Source: Falsiroseomonas sp.
Lineage (GTDB): Bacteria; Pseudomonadota; Alphaproteobacteria; Acetobacterales; Acetobacteraceae
Length of the DNA stretch: 48,729 nt
Direction of reading: 5' to 3'
NCBI RefSeq assembly: GCF_030695085.1
Contig: NZ_JAUYTS010000002.1
Span: 1-48,729 of the forward strand
Positions within the stretch are counted from its first letter, which is position 1. The number at the start of each line of letters is the position of its first letter. The translations under genes were made by a program, and so were the position numbers. The notes below the pieces were generated by a model. It had not been told where the DNA came from. It saw nothing but the letters and a program-made list of their open reading frames with translations, and searched no databases. Of this stretch, positions 8,182-15,919 are shown piece by piece.

Positions 8182-9153
8182 ATGAACATCACCAGGCGCC
8201 AGGCCGGTGCCGGGCTGCTGGGCGCGCTCGCGCTGCCCAGCCTCGCGCGCGCCCAGAATTTTCCCAGCAGGACCATCCGGCTTGTCGTCGGCTTCTCCGC
8301 GGGCGGACCGACGGATGTCATCGCGCGCGTCGTGGCGCAGGACATGTCGGACAGCCTCGGGCAATCCGTGATCGTCGAGAACCGCACCGGTGCGAATGCG
8401 CTGGTGGCGACGGAAGCCGTGGCGCGGGAACAGCCGGATGGCTACACGCTGATGGTGACCACGCTTTCGCACAGCGTGAACGCCATCCTCAATCCGAATG
8501 CGCGCTACCATCCGTTGCGCGATTTCGCACCGGTCGGCCTGCTGGCCGTGCTGCCGCTGATCGCGGTGACGGGCGCCTCCACACCCTACCGCACCCTGGC
8601 CGAGCTGGTGGCGGCGGCGAAGGCAAAGCCGGGCGAGCTGACCTATGGCTCCGCCGGCATTGGCGGCTCCGCGCATCTGGCGGCGGCGCTGCTGGCGGTG
8701 CAGTCCAACACGGAGATGACGCATGTGCCGTTCCGCGGCAACGCGCCGGCGCTGACCGAGGTGATGGCCGGCCGCGTCGCCTTCATGTTCTACCCGATGA
8801 TCGGCCTGGCGGACCACATCGCGCGCGGAACGCTGCGTCCGCTCGGCGTTTCCACCGCCGAACGCAGCCCGGATTATCCGGACGTGCCGACGATGCGCGA
8901 AATCGGCTTCCCGGGCTTCGAGGATTACAGCCAGGGCCTCGGCATCGCCGCCCCCGCCGGCACGCCGGAGCCCGTGGTGGCCCGGCTCAACACGGCGATC
9001 CGCGCCTCGCTGGAAAAGCCGGAGACCAATCAGCGCCTGAAGTCGCTCGGCGCCATCGTCACCAGCTCCACCCCGGCGGAATTCGGCGCCTTCCTGGAAC
9101 GCGACCTGGACCGCTGGCGCCGGGTGATCGAAGCGGCCAAGATCACCGCCTAA
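8182..9153 (+). CDS. Bug/TctC family tripartite tricarboxylate transporter substrate-binding protein
   Basis: Periplasmic solute-binding protein of the Bug (TctC) family, 323 residues, which captures carboxylated compounds. The signal peptide carries a TRRQ start and a cleavage site after LARA (residues 20-23), so Tat export is possible. Family landmarks are IRLVVGFSAGGPTDVIAR (ligand-contact loop 1), VENRTGANALVATEAVA, PDGYTL, the TYGSAGIGGSAHLAA loop, THVPFRG and the MAGRVAFMF segment. A GGGAGGA ribosome site precedes the ATG. It is the middle gene of the dioxygenase-Bug-Bug operon. No TctA or TctB membrane gene is in the window, which is common for expanded Bug families. The ligand is unknown but is plausibly the dioxygenase substrate or a relative of it. 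Confidence 0.93.
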   Translation: MNITRRQAGAGLLGALALPSLARAQNFPSRTIRLVVGFSAGGPTDVIARVVAQDMSDSLGQSVIVENRTGANALVATEAVAREQPDGYTLMVTTLSHSVNAILNPNARYHPLRDFAPVGLLAVLPLIAVTGASTPYRTLAELVAAAKAKPGELTYGSAGIGGSAHLAAALLAVQSNTEMTHVPFRGNAPALTEVMAGRVAFMFYPMIGLADHIARGTLRPLGVSTAERSPDYPDVPTMREIGFPGFEDYSQGLGIAAPAGTPEPVVARLNTAIRASLEKPETNQRLKSLGAIVTSSTPAEFGAFLERDLDRWRRVIEAAKITA

Positions 9154-9188
9154 GGGCCGCGATCAAGGGCCAGGAGGGAGAGGACAGC

Positions 9189-10157
9189 ATGCTCAATCGC
9201 CGCACCTTGCTGGGGGGCCTCGCCCTGCCGCTGCTCGCCACACCGGCCCTCGCGCAATCCTGGCCCGACCGGCCGGTCCGGCTGGTGGTGCCCTACGCCG
9301 CCGGCGGCCCCACCGATGTCGTCGCGCGGCTGCTGGCCGAACGGCTCTCGGCCAGCCTGCCGCAGCGCGTGCTGGTGGAAAACCGGGCCGGCGGCGGCGC
9401 GGTGATCGGCACGGAGGCGGTGGCGCGCGCACCGAAGGACGGCAGCACGCTGCTGTTCACCACGGTGGTGCATGCGGTGCATCGCGCGCTGCACGGCGCG
9501 CGGCTCAGCTTCGACCCCGTTGCGGATTTCGCGCCGGTGGCGTTGGTGGGCATCGTGCCGCAGGTCATCATGGTGCCGCCCTCCAGCCCGGTCCAGGACG
9601 TGCCGGGGCTGCTGGAGTATCTGCGGTCCGGGCCGCGCGACTATGGCAGCAGCGGCGCCGGCGGATCGTCCCACCTCGGCGTGGAGTTGCTGAAGAGCAT
9701 GACGGGCGTGCAGGCCCAGCATGTGCCCTATCGCGGCACGGCGCCTGCCGTGGTGGATCTGCTCGCCGGGCGCATCGCGCTGGTGATGGACAGCGTGGCG
9801 ACGGGCGCGGCGCAGGTGCGGGGCGGCAATCTGCGCGGCATAGCCACCACGGGGCCACGCCGCTCCTCCGCCCTGCCGGACCTGCCGACCGTGGCCGAGA
9901 CCGTTCCCGGCTTCGCGGCCACCACCTGGAATGCCGTGCTGGCGCCCTCCGGCACGCCGGAGGCAACGCTGGCCGCCATCTCAACCGCGATCACCGCCGC
10001 GCTGGGCGAACCGGCCCTGCAGGCGCGCCTGGTGGAGCTGGGCGTCGAGGTGCCGCCGGCGGCGGAACGCAATATCGCACAGGCACGCCAATTCGTCGCG
10101 GATGAGACGGCGAAATGGGAAAAGCTGATCGCCGAGGCCGGTATCCGCGCCGATTGA
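9189..10157 (+). CDS. Bug/TctC family substrate-binding protein (second of tandem pair)
   Basis: Second Bug protein of this operon, 322 residues. The signal peptide begins MLNRRTLLGG and ends near ALAQS (residues 20-24). Loop 1 reads VRLVVPYAAGGPTDVVARLLAE, loop 2 reads DYGSSGAGGSSHLGVELL, followed by AQHVPYRGTAPAVVDLLAGRIALVMD. It is clearly homologous to the upstream gene but diverged in the ligand loops, so it is not a recent tandem copy. It ends four bases before the stop of the convergent FAD oxidoreductase; there is no room for a separate terminator, so antisense read-through between the two operons is likely. Confidence 0.93.
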   Translation: MLNRRTLLGGLALPLLATPALAQSWPDRPVRLVVPYAAGGPTDVVARLLAERLSASLPQRVLVENRAGGGAVIGTEAVARAPKDGSTLLFTTVVHAVHRALHGARLSFDPVADFAPVALVGIVPQVIMVPPSSPVQDVPGLLEYLRSGPRDYGSSGAGGSSHLGVELLKSMTGVQAQHVPYRGTAPAVVDLLAGRIALVMDSVATGAAQVRGGNLRGIATTGPRRSSALPDLPTVAETVPGFAATTWNAVLAPSGTPEATLAAISTAITAALGEPALQARLVELGVEVPPAAERNIAQARQFVADETAKWEKLIAEAGIRAD

Positions 10158-10161
10158 GGCC

Positions 10162-11460
10162 TCACGCTCCGGCGAAGCGTTCCGCGGCGTAGGGCGCAAG
10201 GTCGCGATTGGTCGGCTGGCCCAGAATGGCGGGGGCCAGCATCTCGGCCGTGGGCGCGGAGCCGGTGAGGCCGAGATGCCCATGGCCGAAGGCAAACCAC
10301 AACCCCCGCACGCGCTGCGCCGGGCCGATCACCGGCACGGAATCCGGCAGGCAGGGCCGGTGGCCCATCCAGAAACCATCCGCCTTCGCCACCTGCGCAT
10401 CCGGGAACACCGCAGCCAGGTCGTCATACAGCAGCGCGGCGCGCGCGGCATCCGGCGCGCGGTCCAGGCCGCCGAACTCCACCGTGCCGGCGACGCGCAG
10501 CACATCCTCCATCGGCGTGATGAACACCTTGCGGTCCGCCGGAATCACCGGCCGGGTCAGGCTGATGCCGGACTGCATGAGGTCCACATGGTAGCCGCGC
10601 TGGGTCTCCAGCGGGATCCGATAGCCGAGCGGTGCCGCCAGCCGCGCGGACCAGGCGCCAGCGGCCAGCACCACCGTATCCGCCTGATGCAGCGCGCCCG
10701 CGCCAGTTGCACCGGTGATGCGACCATCCGCCACCGTCAGCGCAGCAATACGGTCGCGCAGGATGGTTCCGCCTGCCTGCGTGAAGGCCTGCGCCAGCGC
10801 GCGGACATAACGCAGGGGCGAGGCGCAATGCGCCTGGTCCGGCAGGAAGATGCCGAGCTGGTAGGCTGCGCCGATGGAAGGCTCCAGCGCCAGGATGCCG
10901 GCGCGATCCAGGCGCTCCAGCCGCGCGCCATGCGCAGTGCGGATCGCCCAGGCCGGCTCGTCCTTCGCGAGCTGCGTCGCATTCCGGTACAGATAGAGCT
11001 GGCCATTCGGGCGCAGCAGCTCCGGCGCGCCGATTTCCCGCGCCAGGGCCTGATGCTGTTCCGCCGCCAGATGCAGCAGCGCATCCAGCGCGGCGGTTGC
11101 GCGGGCCACGGTGGCCGGGCGGGCGGCGGCCACGAAGCGGGCGAGCCAGGGCGCGGCGCGCAGCCAGTAGCCGGCGGGCACATGCAGCGGTGCGGCGGGG
11201 TCCAGCAGCATACGCGGCACCTGCCGCAGCAGGCCCGGCATCGCCAGGGGTGCCACGGAACTCGCGCTGATCGCGCCGGCATTGCCGAAGCTGGCGCCGC
11301 CCTCACCCGGCGGTTCCGCATCCACCACCGTGACGGTGGCACCGCCGCGCCGCAGCCGCCAGGCAAGCGCGAGGCCAACAATCCCGGCACCGATCACGAG
11401 CACCCGGCCGGGCGGTGCCGCCTGCGTGGCGCTCACGCCTGAAGGCATTCGGAACGACAC
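10162..11460 (-). CDS. FAD-dependent oxidoreductase, D-amino-acid dehydrogenase (DadA) type
   Basis: Flavoprotein of the DAO family (D-amino-acid dehydrogenase, glycine or sarcosine oxidase, hydroxyproline oxidase relatives). The dinucleotide-binding motif GAGIVG is at residues 24-29, followed by an acidic Asp at the end of the second strand (VTVVDAEPP). The C-terminal FAD motif is in WFAFGHGHLGLTGS. The GTG at 11460 is chosen because GGGGAGAG lies seven bases before it; the ATG at 11448 is an alternative without a good ribosome site. An open extension further upstream overlaps the solute-binding gene and is not supported. It lies 67 bp after the solute-binding protein gene on the same strand, suggesting import and oxidation of the same amine or amino acid. 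Confidence 0.88.
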   Translation of the reverse strand: MSFRMPSGVSATQAAPPGRVLVIGAGIVGLALAWRLRRGGATVTVVDAEPPGEGGASFGNAGAISASSVAPLAMPGLLRQVPRMLLDPAAPLHVPAGYWLRAAPWLARFVAAARPATVARATAALDALLHLAAEQHQALAREIGAPELLRPNGQLYLYRNATQLAKDEPAWAIRTAHGARLERLDRAGILALEPSIGAAYQLGIFLPDQAHCASPLRYVRALAQAFTQAGGTILRDRIAALTVADGRITGATGAGALHQADTVVLAAGAWSARLAAPLGYRIPLETQRGYHVDLMQSGISLTRPVIPADRKVFITPMEDVLRVAGTVEFGGLDRAPDAARAALLYDDLAAVFPDAQVAKADGFWMGHRPCLPDSVPVIGPAQRVRGLWFAFGHGHLGLTGSAPTAEMLAPAILGQPTNRDLAPYAAERFAGA

Positions 11461-11527
11461 ATCGGCACTCTCCCCCGGCGCAATCCGGGCAGCCTGCAAT
11501 GCCGGCTGCCGGGCCGCAAGCCGGGGC

Positions 11528-13135
11528 TCAGCGGGCCGTGCGGCGCACCGCGGAGGGCTCGTTCCGTTCATCCGCGCGTGCGGTGTAGGTCAGCTCCCGC
11601 CGCATCGCCCATTGTGCGTTCTGCAGGTACAGCGGCACCAGCGCGACATCGTTGATCGCGGCCAGGCTGGCCTGCTGCAGCAGGCGGTCACGCTTCGCGT
11701 CATCCATCTCGCGCTCCGCCTCCCCGGTCAGGCGGTCCACCTCCGGGTTGCTGTAATGCGTGCGGTTGGCGGCGCCGTGGCCGCGGTCCCGGTCACGGGT
11801 CCGCAGCACGGAGTTGAGCAGGACGGAGGCATCGCCGGTGGAGTTGCCCCAGGTCAGCAGCGCAGCAGGGAATTCCCGCCGCGTGGCGCGACCGATGAAG
11901 GTGGCGTAGGGTTGCGCCTCCACCGTGGTGCGAATGCCGATGCGCGCCCACATCTGCCCGACGGCTTGCACCACGCGGGAATCGTTCATGTAGCGGTCGT
12001 TGGAGCCAGCGAGCGTCATCTGGAAGCCCTGCGGATAGCCGGCCTCCGCCAGCAGGCGTCGCGCCGCCTCGGCATCCGCGGCGGGCACGGGATGGTTCTC
12101 GATATGGCTGAAGGCGCCAGGCGGCATGAACTGGCCGGTGGCGAGCGCTGCCCTCTGCATCACGCGGTCCACGATCATCCGCCGGTCTATCGCCAGCGAC
12201 AGCGCCTGCCGCACCCGGATATCCGCGAGCGGGTTGCGATCCAGCGCGCTGCCATCCGCCGCGGCAAGTTGCGGCACGGGCGGGGCGCGCTCCGCATCGA
12301 GCGTGATGTACATGACGCGCAGGCTGGTCGTCTCCGCCACGCGAAACCGGTTGTCGCCGCGCAGCCGATCGAGATCGGCGGTCGGGATCTGGTCGATGAA
12401 ATCCACGTCGCCGGCGAGCAGGGCCGCGGTGCGCGCGCCGTCATTCGAGATGATGCGGTAGTTCACGCGCGACCATTCGGGCTTTTCGCCCCAATAGCCC
12501 TCATTCCGTGTCACCTCCAGCCGGTCGCCGGGCGTGTAGGTGCCGAAGCGGAAGGGGCCGGTGCCGATGGCGACGCGGCCGCTGTTGAAATCCGCCGTAT
12601 TCGCATTCGCGTGCAGCTTGCGCCCCAGCATCGGCACCTGGCTGAGATAGACCGGCAGCAGCGGCGAAGGGGCGCGCGTGTAGAGCCGGACGGTGCGGGC
12701 ATCCACCACCTCCACGCGGCTGACCGGACGGACATGGGTGGTGAAGGATGCGCCGGGGCCGGTGATGGTGGGGATGCGTTCCAGCGTGAAGGCCACATCA
12801 TCCGTGGTGAAGGGCGTGCCGTCATGGAAGCGGATGCCCTCCCGCAGCTTGAACTCCCACCCTTCCTCACCGAGCGCCCGCCAGCTCTCGGCCAGGCCGG
12901 GCCGAAGCTGTGCCTGGGCGTCCGTGGTCAGCAGCGTATCGAACAGCATCTGCGACACTTCGCTGTTGCTGCGCAGCAGATGGTAATGCGGATCGATGGA
13001 GGAAACCGGGGAACCGACTCCCATGGTGAGGGTCTGCGCGGCTGCCAGCCCGGCGCCGAGCGGCAGCGCCGTGAGAGCTGCGATCACATGGCGCAAGGCG
13101 CCAAACCGTTTGCTGCGATGGGCCCGGTGGCGCAT
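11528..13135 (-). CDS. ABC transporter substrate-binding protein, family 5 (second in window)
   Basis: Periplasmic DppA/OppA-type binding protein, 535 residues, clearly paralogous to the protein at 3869 (shared FHDGTPFT-DDVAFTLERI, DFNSGR-AIGTGPFR, DVDFIDQ-PTADL, NDRY-ND-R-VQAV-QMW). The signal peptide has a basic N-terminus (MRHRAHRSKR), a hydrophobic core at 16-30, and a cleavage site near AAAQT. The ATG at 13135 follows a GGGAGGA site. It is transcribed with the DadA-like oxidoreductase, with an operator-like site (13178-13193) just upstream. No permease or ATPase gene accompanies it. The downstream amino-acid oxidoreductase suggests an amino-acid or peptide-derived ligand, but this is inference. 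Confidence 0.92.
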   Translation of the reverse strand: MRHRAHRSKRFGALRHVIAALTALPLGAGLAAAQTLTMGVGSPVSSIDPHYHLLRSNSEVSQMLFDTLLTTDAQAQLRPGLAESWRALGEEGWEFKLREGIRFHDGTPFTTDDVAFTLERIPTITGPGASFTTHVRPVSRVEVVDARTVRLYTRAPSPLLPVYLSQVPMLGRKLHANANTADFNSGRVAIGTGPFRFGTYTPGDRLEVTRNEGYWGEKPEWSRVNYRIISNDGARTAALLAGDVDFIDQIPTADLDRLRGDNRFRVAETTSLRVMYITLDAERAPPVPQLAAADGSALDRNPLADIRVRQALSLAIDRRMIVDRVMQRAALATGQFMPPGAFSHIENHPVPAADAEAARRLLAEAGYPQGFQMTLAGSNDRYMNDSRVVQAVGQMWARIGIRTTVEAQPYATFIGRATRREFPAALLTWGNSTGDASVLLNSVLRTRDRDRGHGAANRTHYSNPEVDRLTGEAEREMDDAKRDRLLQQASLAAINDVALVPLYLQNAQWAMRRELTYTARADERNEPSAVRRTAR

Positions 13136-13177
13136 GTGCAGTATCCTCCCAAGGCGCCATTCCGGCGCTTCTCAATG

Positions 13178-13193
13178 CCGACCGATCGGTTGG
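13178..13193. promoter_or_regulatory. TetR-type operator candidate, site 1
   Basis: CCGACCGATCGGTTGG is an imperfect 16-bp palindrome (seven of eight base pairs). It lies 43 bp before the ATG of the minus-strand solute-binding protein. It differs only at base 8 from the sites at 13293 and 15110. The shape and size match known TetR-family operators, and a TetR gene lies at 14307. Confidence 0.75.
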
Positions 13194-13292
13194 TCGCCCG
13201 AGACTATGCGCGCGCCGCTGCTGCCGCAAGCCAGCAGTTGCCATGCCATTCGCCTTGCAACGGGCGGCCCGGAGGCGCTATGCGACAGACTA

Positions 13293-13308
13293 CCGACCGC
13301 TCGGTTGG
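13293..13308. promoter_or_regulatory. TetR-type operator candidate, site 2
   Basis: CCGACCGCTCGGTTGG, flanked by A and T that extend the dyad to 18 bp, lies 56 bp before the ATG of the Bug-TetR transcription unit. It is one of three near-identical copies and would allow TetR autoregulation. Confidence 0.75.
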
Positions 13309-13363
13309 TGCGGGATACGGCGCCGGTCAAGGAGCGCCGCCGGAATCGGGAAGGAACACCAGG

Positions 13364-14377
13364 ATGAACGGGCAGGACAGCAACCACGGCAGGGGTGGGC
13401 TCGGTCGCCGCGCCACCTTCGCAGCCGCAGCATCACTCGCCACCGCGGCCTTGCTGCCGCGCGGCAGTCTTGCCCAATCCTACCCGACCCGGCCGCTGCG
13501 GATGATCGTGCCCTTCGTGCCGGGCGGTGGCGCGGACCTGACCGCACGCTTCGTGGCGGAACCGCTGGGTGCGGAGCTGGGCCAGACTGTCATCGTGGAG
13601 AATCGTGGCGGTGCGGGCGGCACCATCGGCACCGCCGCCGTGGCGCAGGCACCGGCGGATGGCTACACGCTGCTCTACGGCACGCCGGGCCCGCTGATCA
13701 CGAACCGCTTCCTGATGGCCAACCTGCCCTATGATCCGGACCGGGATTTCGCGCCGGTCAGCCTGCTGACGCAGGGCGCCTATCTGATGGTGGTGAACAA
13801 GGATGTCCCCGCGCGCACCGTCGCCGAGGTGATCGCACTCGCCAAGGCGCGGCCGGGTGAGCTGACTTTCGCCAGTGCCGGCATCGGCGCGGGCAGCCAC
13901 CTTTCGGGGGAGCTGTTGTGCATGCAGGCGGGTATCCGCATGACGCATGTGCCCTATCGCGGCACCGGGCTGGCATTGCAGGATGTGGCGGCGGGACGGG
14001 TCGATATCTCCATCGACACCTATGGACCGATGATCCCCATGATCCAGGAGGGCCTGCTGCGCCCGGTCGCGGTGACCAGTGCCCGCCGCGCGGAGGATCT
14101 CCCGGACATCCCGACCGTGGCGGAGACGGTGCCGGGGTTCGAGGTGACGGTGATGAACTACCTGTGCGTCCGCGCCGGCACGCCGCAGCCCATGATCCAC
14201 CGGTTGAACCAGGCACTGGTGAAGGTGCTTGCGGAGCCGGCGCTGCGTGAGAGAATGCGGGCAGCCGGCGCATCTCCGCCCGTCTCGAGTACGCCGGAGG
14301 AATTGGGTGGACTACTCCGAACCGAAGTCGCGAAGTGGGGCGACGTCATCCGCCGGGTCGGCATCCGCCCGAGCTAG
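13364..14377 (+). CDS. Bug/TctC family substrate-binding protein (TetR-linked)
   Basis: Periplasmic Bug protein of 337 residues. The signal peptide is long, with a twin-arginine-like LGRRATFAAAAS and a cleavage site near GSLAQS (about 39). Loop 1 is MIVPFVPGGGADLTARF, then VENRGGAGGTIGTAAVA, PADGYTLL, loop 2 TFASAGIGAGSHLSGELL and THVPYRGTG. The ATG at 13364 is preceded by AGGAACACCAGG. Open frame continues far upstream but is antisense to the divergent solute-binding gene. Its last 71 bases overlap the start of the TetR gene, so the two are one transcription unit. It may supply the substrate of the acyl-CoA operon; the ligand is unknown. Confidence 0.92.
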   Translation: MNGQDSNHGRGGLGRRATFAAAASLATAALLPRGSLAQSYPTRPLRMIVPFVPGGGADLTARFVAEPLGAELGQTVIVENRGGAGGTIGTAAVAQAPADGYTLLYGTPGPLITNRFLMANLPYDPDRDFAPVSLLTQGAYLMVVNKDVPARTVAEVIALAKARPGELTFASAGIGAGSHLSGELLCMQAGIRMTHVPYRGTGLALQDVAAGRVDISIDTYGPMIPMIQEGLLRPVAVTSARRAEDLPDIPTVAETVPGFEVTVMNYLCVRAGTPQPMIHRLNQALVKVLAEPALRERMRAAGASPPVSSTPEELGGLLRTEVAKWGDVIRRVGIRPS

Positions 14378-15074
14378 GCCGCGCAAGCGCCAGGTCGCGC
14401 CACCGCCGCCGGTGGACGACCTGGCCGGCCTGCTGGGGCTCGACGGCAATGGGGAAGTGCCGAGCGGCCGCATCATCCAGATCTACGAGGTTGCCTGCCG
14501 GCAATTCGCGCAGCGTGGCTTCGATGGTGTCTCGATGCGCGACATCGCGGCGGAGTGCGGCATCTCCAAGGCCACGCTGTACCACTACTTCCCGGACAAG
14601 GATTCCATCCTGAGGCCGCTCGCCATGGGCGCGACGAAGTCGATCTACCTGCATGTGGCACGGCATGACGATGCGACGCTGCCGGCGGTGGACCGGCTGC
14701 GCCGCTTCATTGTGGAGACGGCGACCTTCTTCGAGGCCTTCCGCTGGGCCTGGATCGCCGGTTCCACCGCCTTCTGGAGCGATCCGGAGGCGCGCGCGCG
14801 CAAGGAACGCATCGCCTGGCGCGACCGCTATGAGCAGCTTCTGCGCGACATCCTGCAGGCCGGCATCGACTCGGGGGAATTGCACGCCACCGATGTGAAG
14901 ATCGCCGGGCGGCTCGTGCTCGGCACGATCAACTGGATGCCGCGCTGGTACAATCCCGCGGGACCGCTGAAGGCGCCGGAGATCGCGGGGCAGTTCTGCG
15001 ACATGCTGCTGGCCGGATTGCGCGCCGCGCCGCCGAAGAAGGCTGTGGGCCGCAAGGCGAAGGCGAAGGGCTGA
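14307..15074 (+). CDS. TetR/AcrR family transcriptional regulator of the acyl-CoA regulon
   Basis: DNA-binding repressor candidate, 255 residues. After a Ser/Ala/Arg/Pro-rich leader of about 50 residues, a TetR helix-turn-helix spans about 55-105 (FAQRGFDGVSMRDIAAECGI, then SKATLYHYFPDKDSIL). The C-terminal ligand domain follows and ends in a Lys-rich tail. The GTG at 14307 has a perfect GGAGG six bases upstream and lies inside the end of the Bug gene, implying translational coupling. Three CCGACCGNTCGGTTGG sites stand before the three transcription units around it, so it probably controls its own unit, the divergent solute-binding/oxidase unit and the acyl-CoA operon. The inducer is likely an acyl-CoA or related acid; this is inferred from FadR-like TetR proteins. 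Confidence 0.88.
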   Translation: MDYSEPKSRSGATSSAGSASARARPRKRQVAPPPPVDDLAGLLGLDGNGEVPSGRIIQIYEVACRQFAQRGFDGVSMRDIAAECGISKATLYHYFPDKDSILRPLAMGATKSIYLHVARHDDATLPAVDRLRRFIVETATFFEAFRWAWIAGSTAFWSDPEARARKERIAWRDRYEQLLRDILQAGIDSGELHATDVKIAGRLVLGTINWMPRWYNPAGPLKAPEIAGQFCDMLLAGLRAAPPKKAVGRKAKAKG

Positions 15075-15109
15075 GCCACTTGCGCGACGGCGGAGCGGCG
15101 CATAACCTC

Positions 15110-15125
15110 CCGACCGTTCGGTTGG
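15110..15125. promoter_or_regulatory. TetR-type operator candidate, site 3
   Basis: CCGACCGTTCGGTTGG lies 22 bp before the ATG of the crotonase-fold gene that heads the acyl-CoA operon. The three sites in this region are identical except at the eighth base. The close distance to the start suggests it overlaps the promoter or the transcription start. Confidence 0.75.
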
Positions 15126-15147
15126 TCCGTCGGGAGGAAGTCACGCC

Positions 15148-15918
15148 ATGTCATCCGATGTCGTGAAGCTGGAAGTTTCGGACCATGTGGCGGTGGCGAC
15201 ACTGAACCGGCCACCGGTCAATGCCGTGAATGCCGAGATGCGGAACCGCATCATCGAGATCTTCGACGAGGTGACGGACCGCGACGACATCCGCGTGGTG
15301 GTCCTGACCGGCCAGGGCCGGATCTTCTGCGCCGGTGCGGATTTGAAGCAGCGTCCGGATCCGGGCAAGGCCGGTGCCTTCTGGCACCACAACCGCATCA
15401 CGCGCGAGACCGGCAATGCCATCAAGGAATGTTCAAAGCCGGTGATCGCCGCCGTGAATGGCGCGGCACTCGGCGCCGGCTTCGGGTTGATGGCCGCCTG
15501 CGACATCATGCTGGCCTCCGACACCGCCGTCTTCGGCATGCCCGAGATCGATGTCGGCCTGGCCGGCGGCGCGGCGATGCTGAACGAGCTGCTCGGCAAA
15601 TCCTTCGCGCGCCGCCTGATGTTCACGGGTGACCGGCTGCCGGCGAGCGAGCTGCACCGCCTCGGCGTGATTGACTCGGTCTGGCCTGCCGATGAGCTGA
15701 TGCCCGCCGCGATGGCGATGGCAACCCGCATCGCGCAGAAAAGTCCGCTCGGCATCCGGTATGCCAAGACGAGCTGCAACATGGTGGAGTTGATGCCGGC
15801 GAAGGACGCCTATCGCTTCGAGCAGAACTTCACCTACGAACTCTCCAAGACGGAGGATGCCAAGGAGGCCCGCACCGCCCAGCTTGAAAAGCGCAAGCCG
15901 GTCTTCAAGGGCCGCTGA
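15148..15918 (+). CDS. Enoyl-CoA hydratase/isomerase (crotonase) family protein
   Basis: Crotonase-fold acyl-CoA enzyme of 256 residues. The oxyanion-hole segments are GRIFCAGADLKQ (58-68) and AAVNGAALGAGFGL (101-114). The second catalytic glutamate of hydratases is present as Glu133 in MPEIDVG. The first (Glu144 of rat enoyl-CoA hydratase) is replaced by Gly113 in GAGFGLMAACD. The enzyme may therefore catalyse isomerisation, hydrolysis, decarboxylation or another crotonase reaction rather than standard hydration. The ATG follows a GGGAGGAAG site. It heads a tightly packed operon; one base separates its stop from the ATG of the acyl-CoA dehydrogenase. Confidence 0.9.
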   Translation: MSSDVVKLEVSDHVAVATLNRPPVNAVNAEMRNRIIEIFDEVTDRDDIRVVVLTGQGRIFCAGADLKQRPDPGKAGAFWHHNRITRETGNAIKECSKPVIAAVNGAALGAGFGLMAACDIMLASDTAVFGMPEIDVGLAGGAAMLNELLGKSFARRLMFTGDRLPASELHRLGVIDSVWPADELMPAAMAMATRIAQKSPLGIRYAKTSCNMVELMPAKDAYRFEQNFTYELSKTEDAKEARTAQLEKRKPVFKGR

Positions 15919-15919
15919 G

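Noticed and set aside
13151..13170. Imperfect hairpin (AAGGCGCC / GGCGCTT) in the leader of the solute-binding protein at 13135
   Set aside because: Short mismatched stem without a link to start or ribosome site; expected by chance in this base composition.
11282..13363. In-frame upstream extension of the TetR-linked Bug gene
   Set aside because: Antisense to the solute-binding protein; the ATG at 13364 gives a proper signal peptide.
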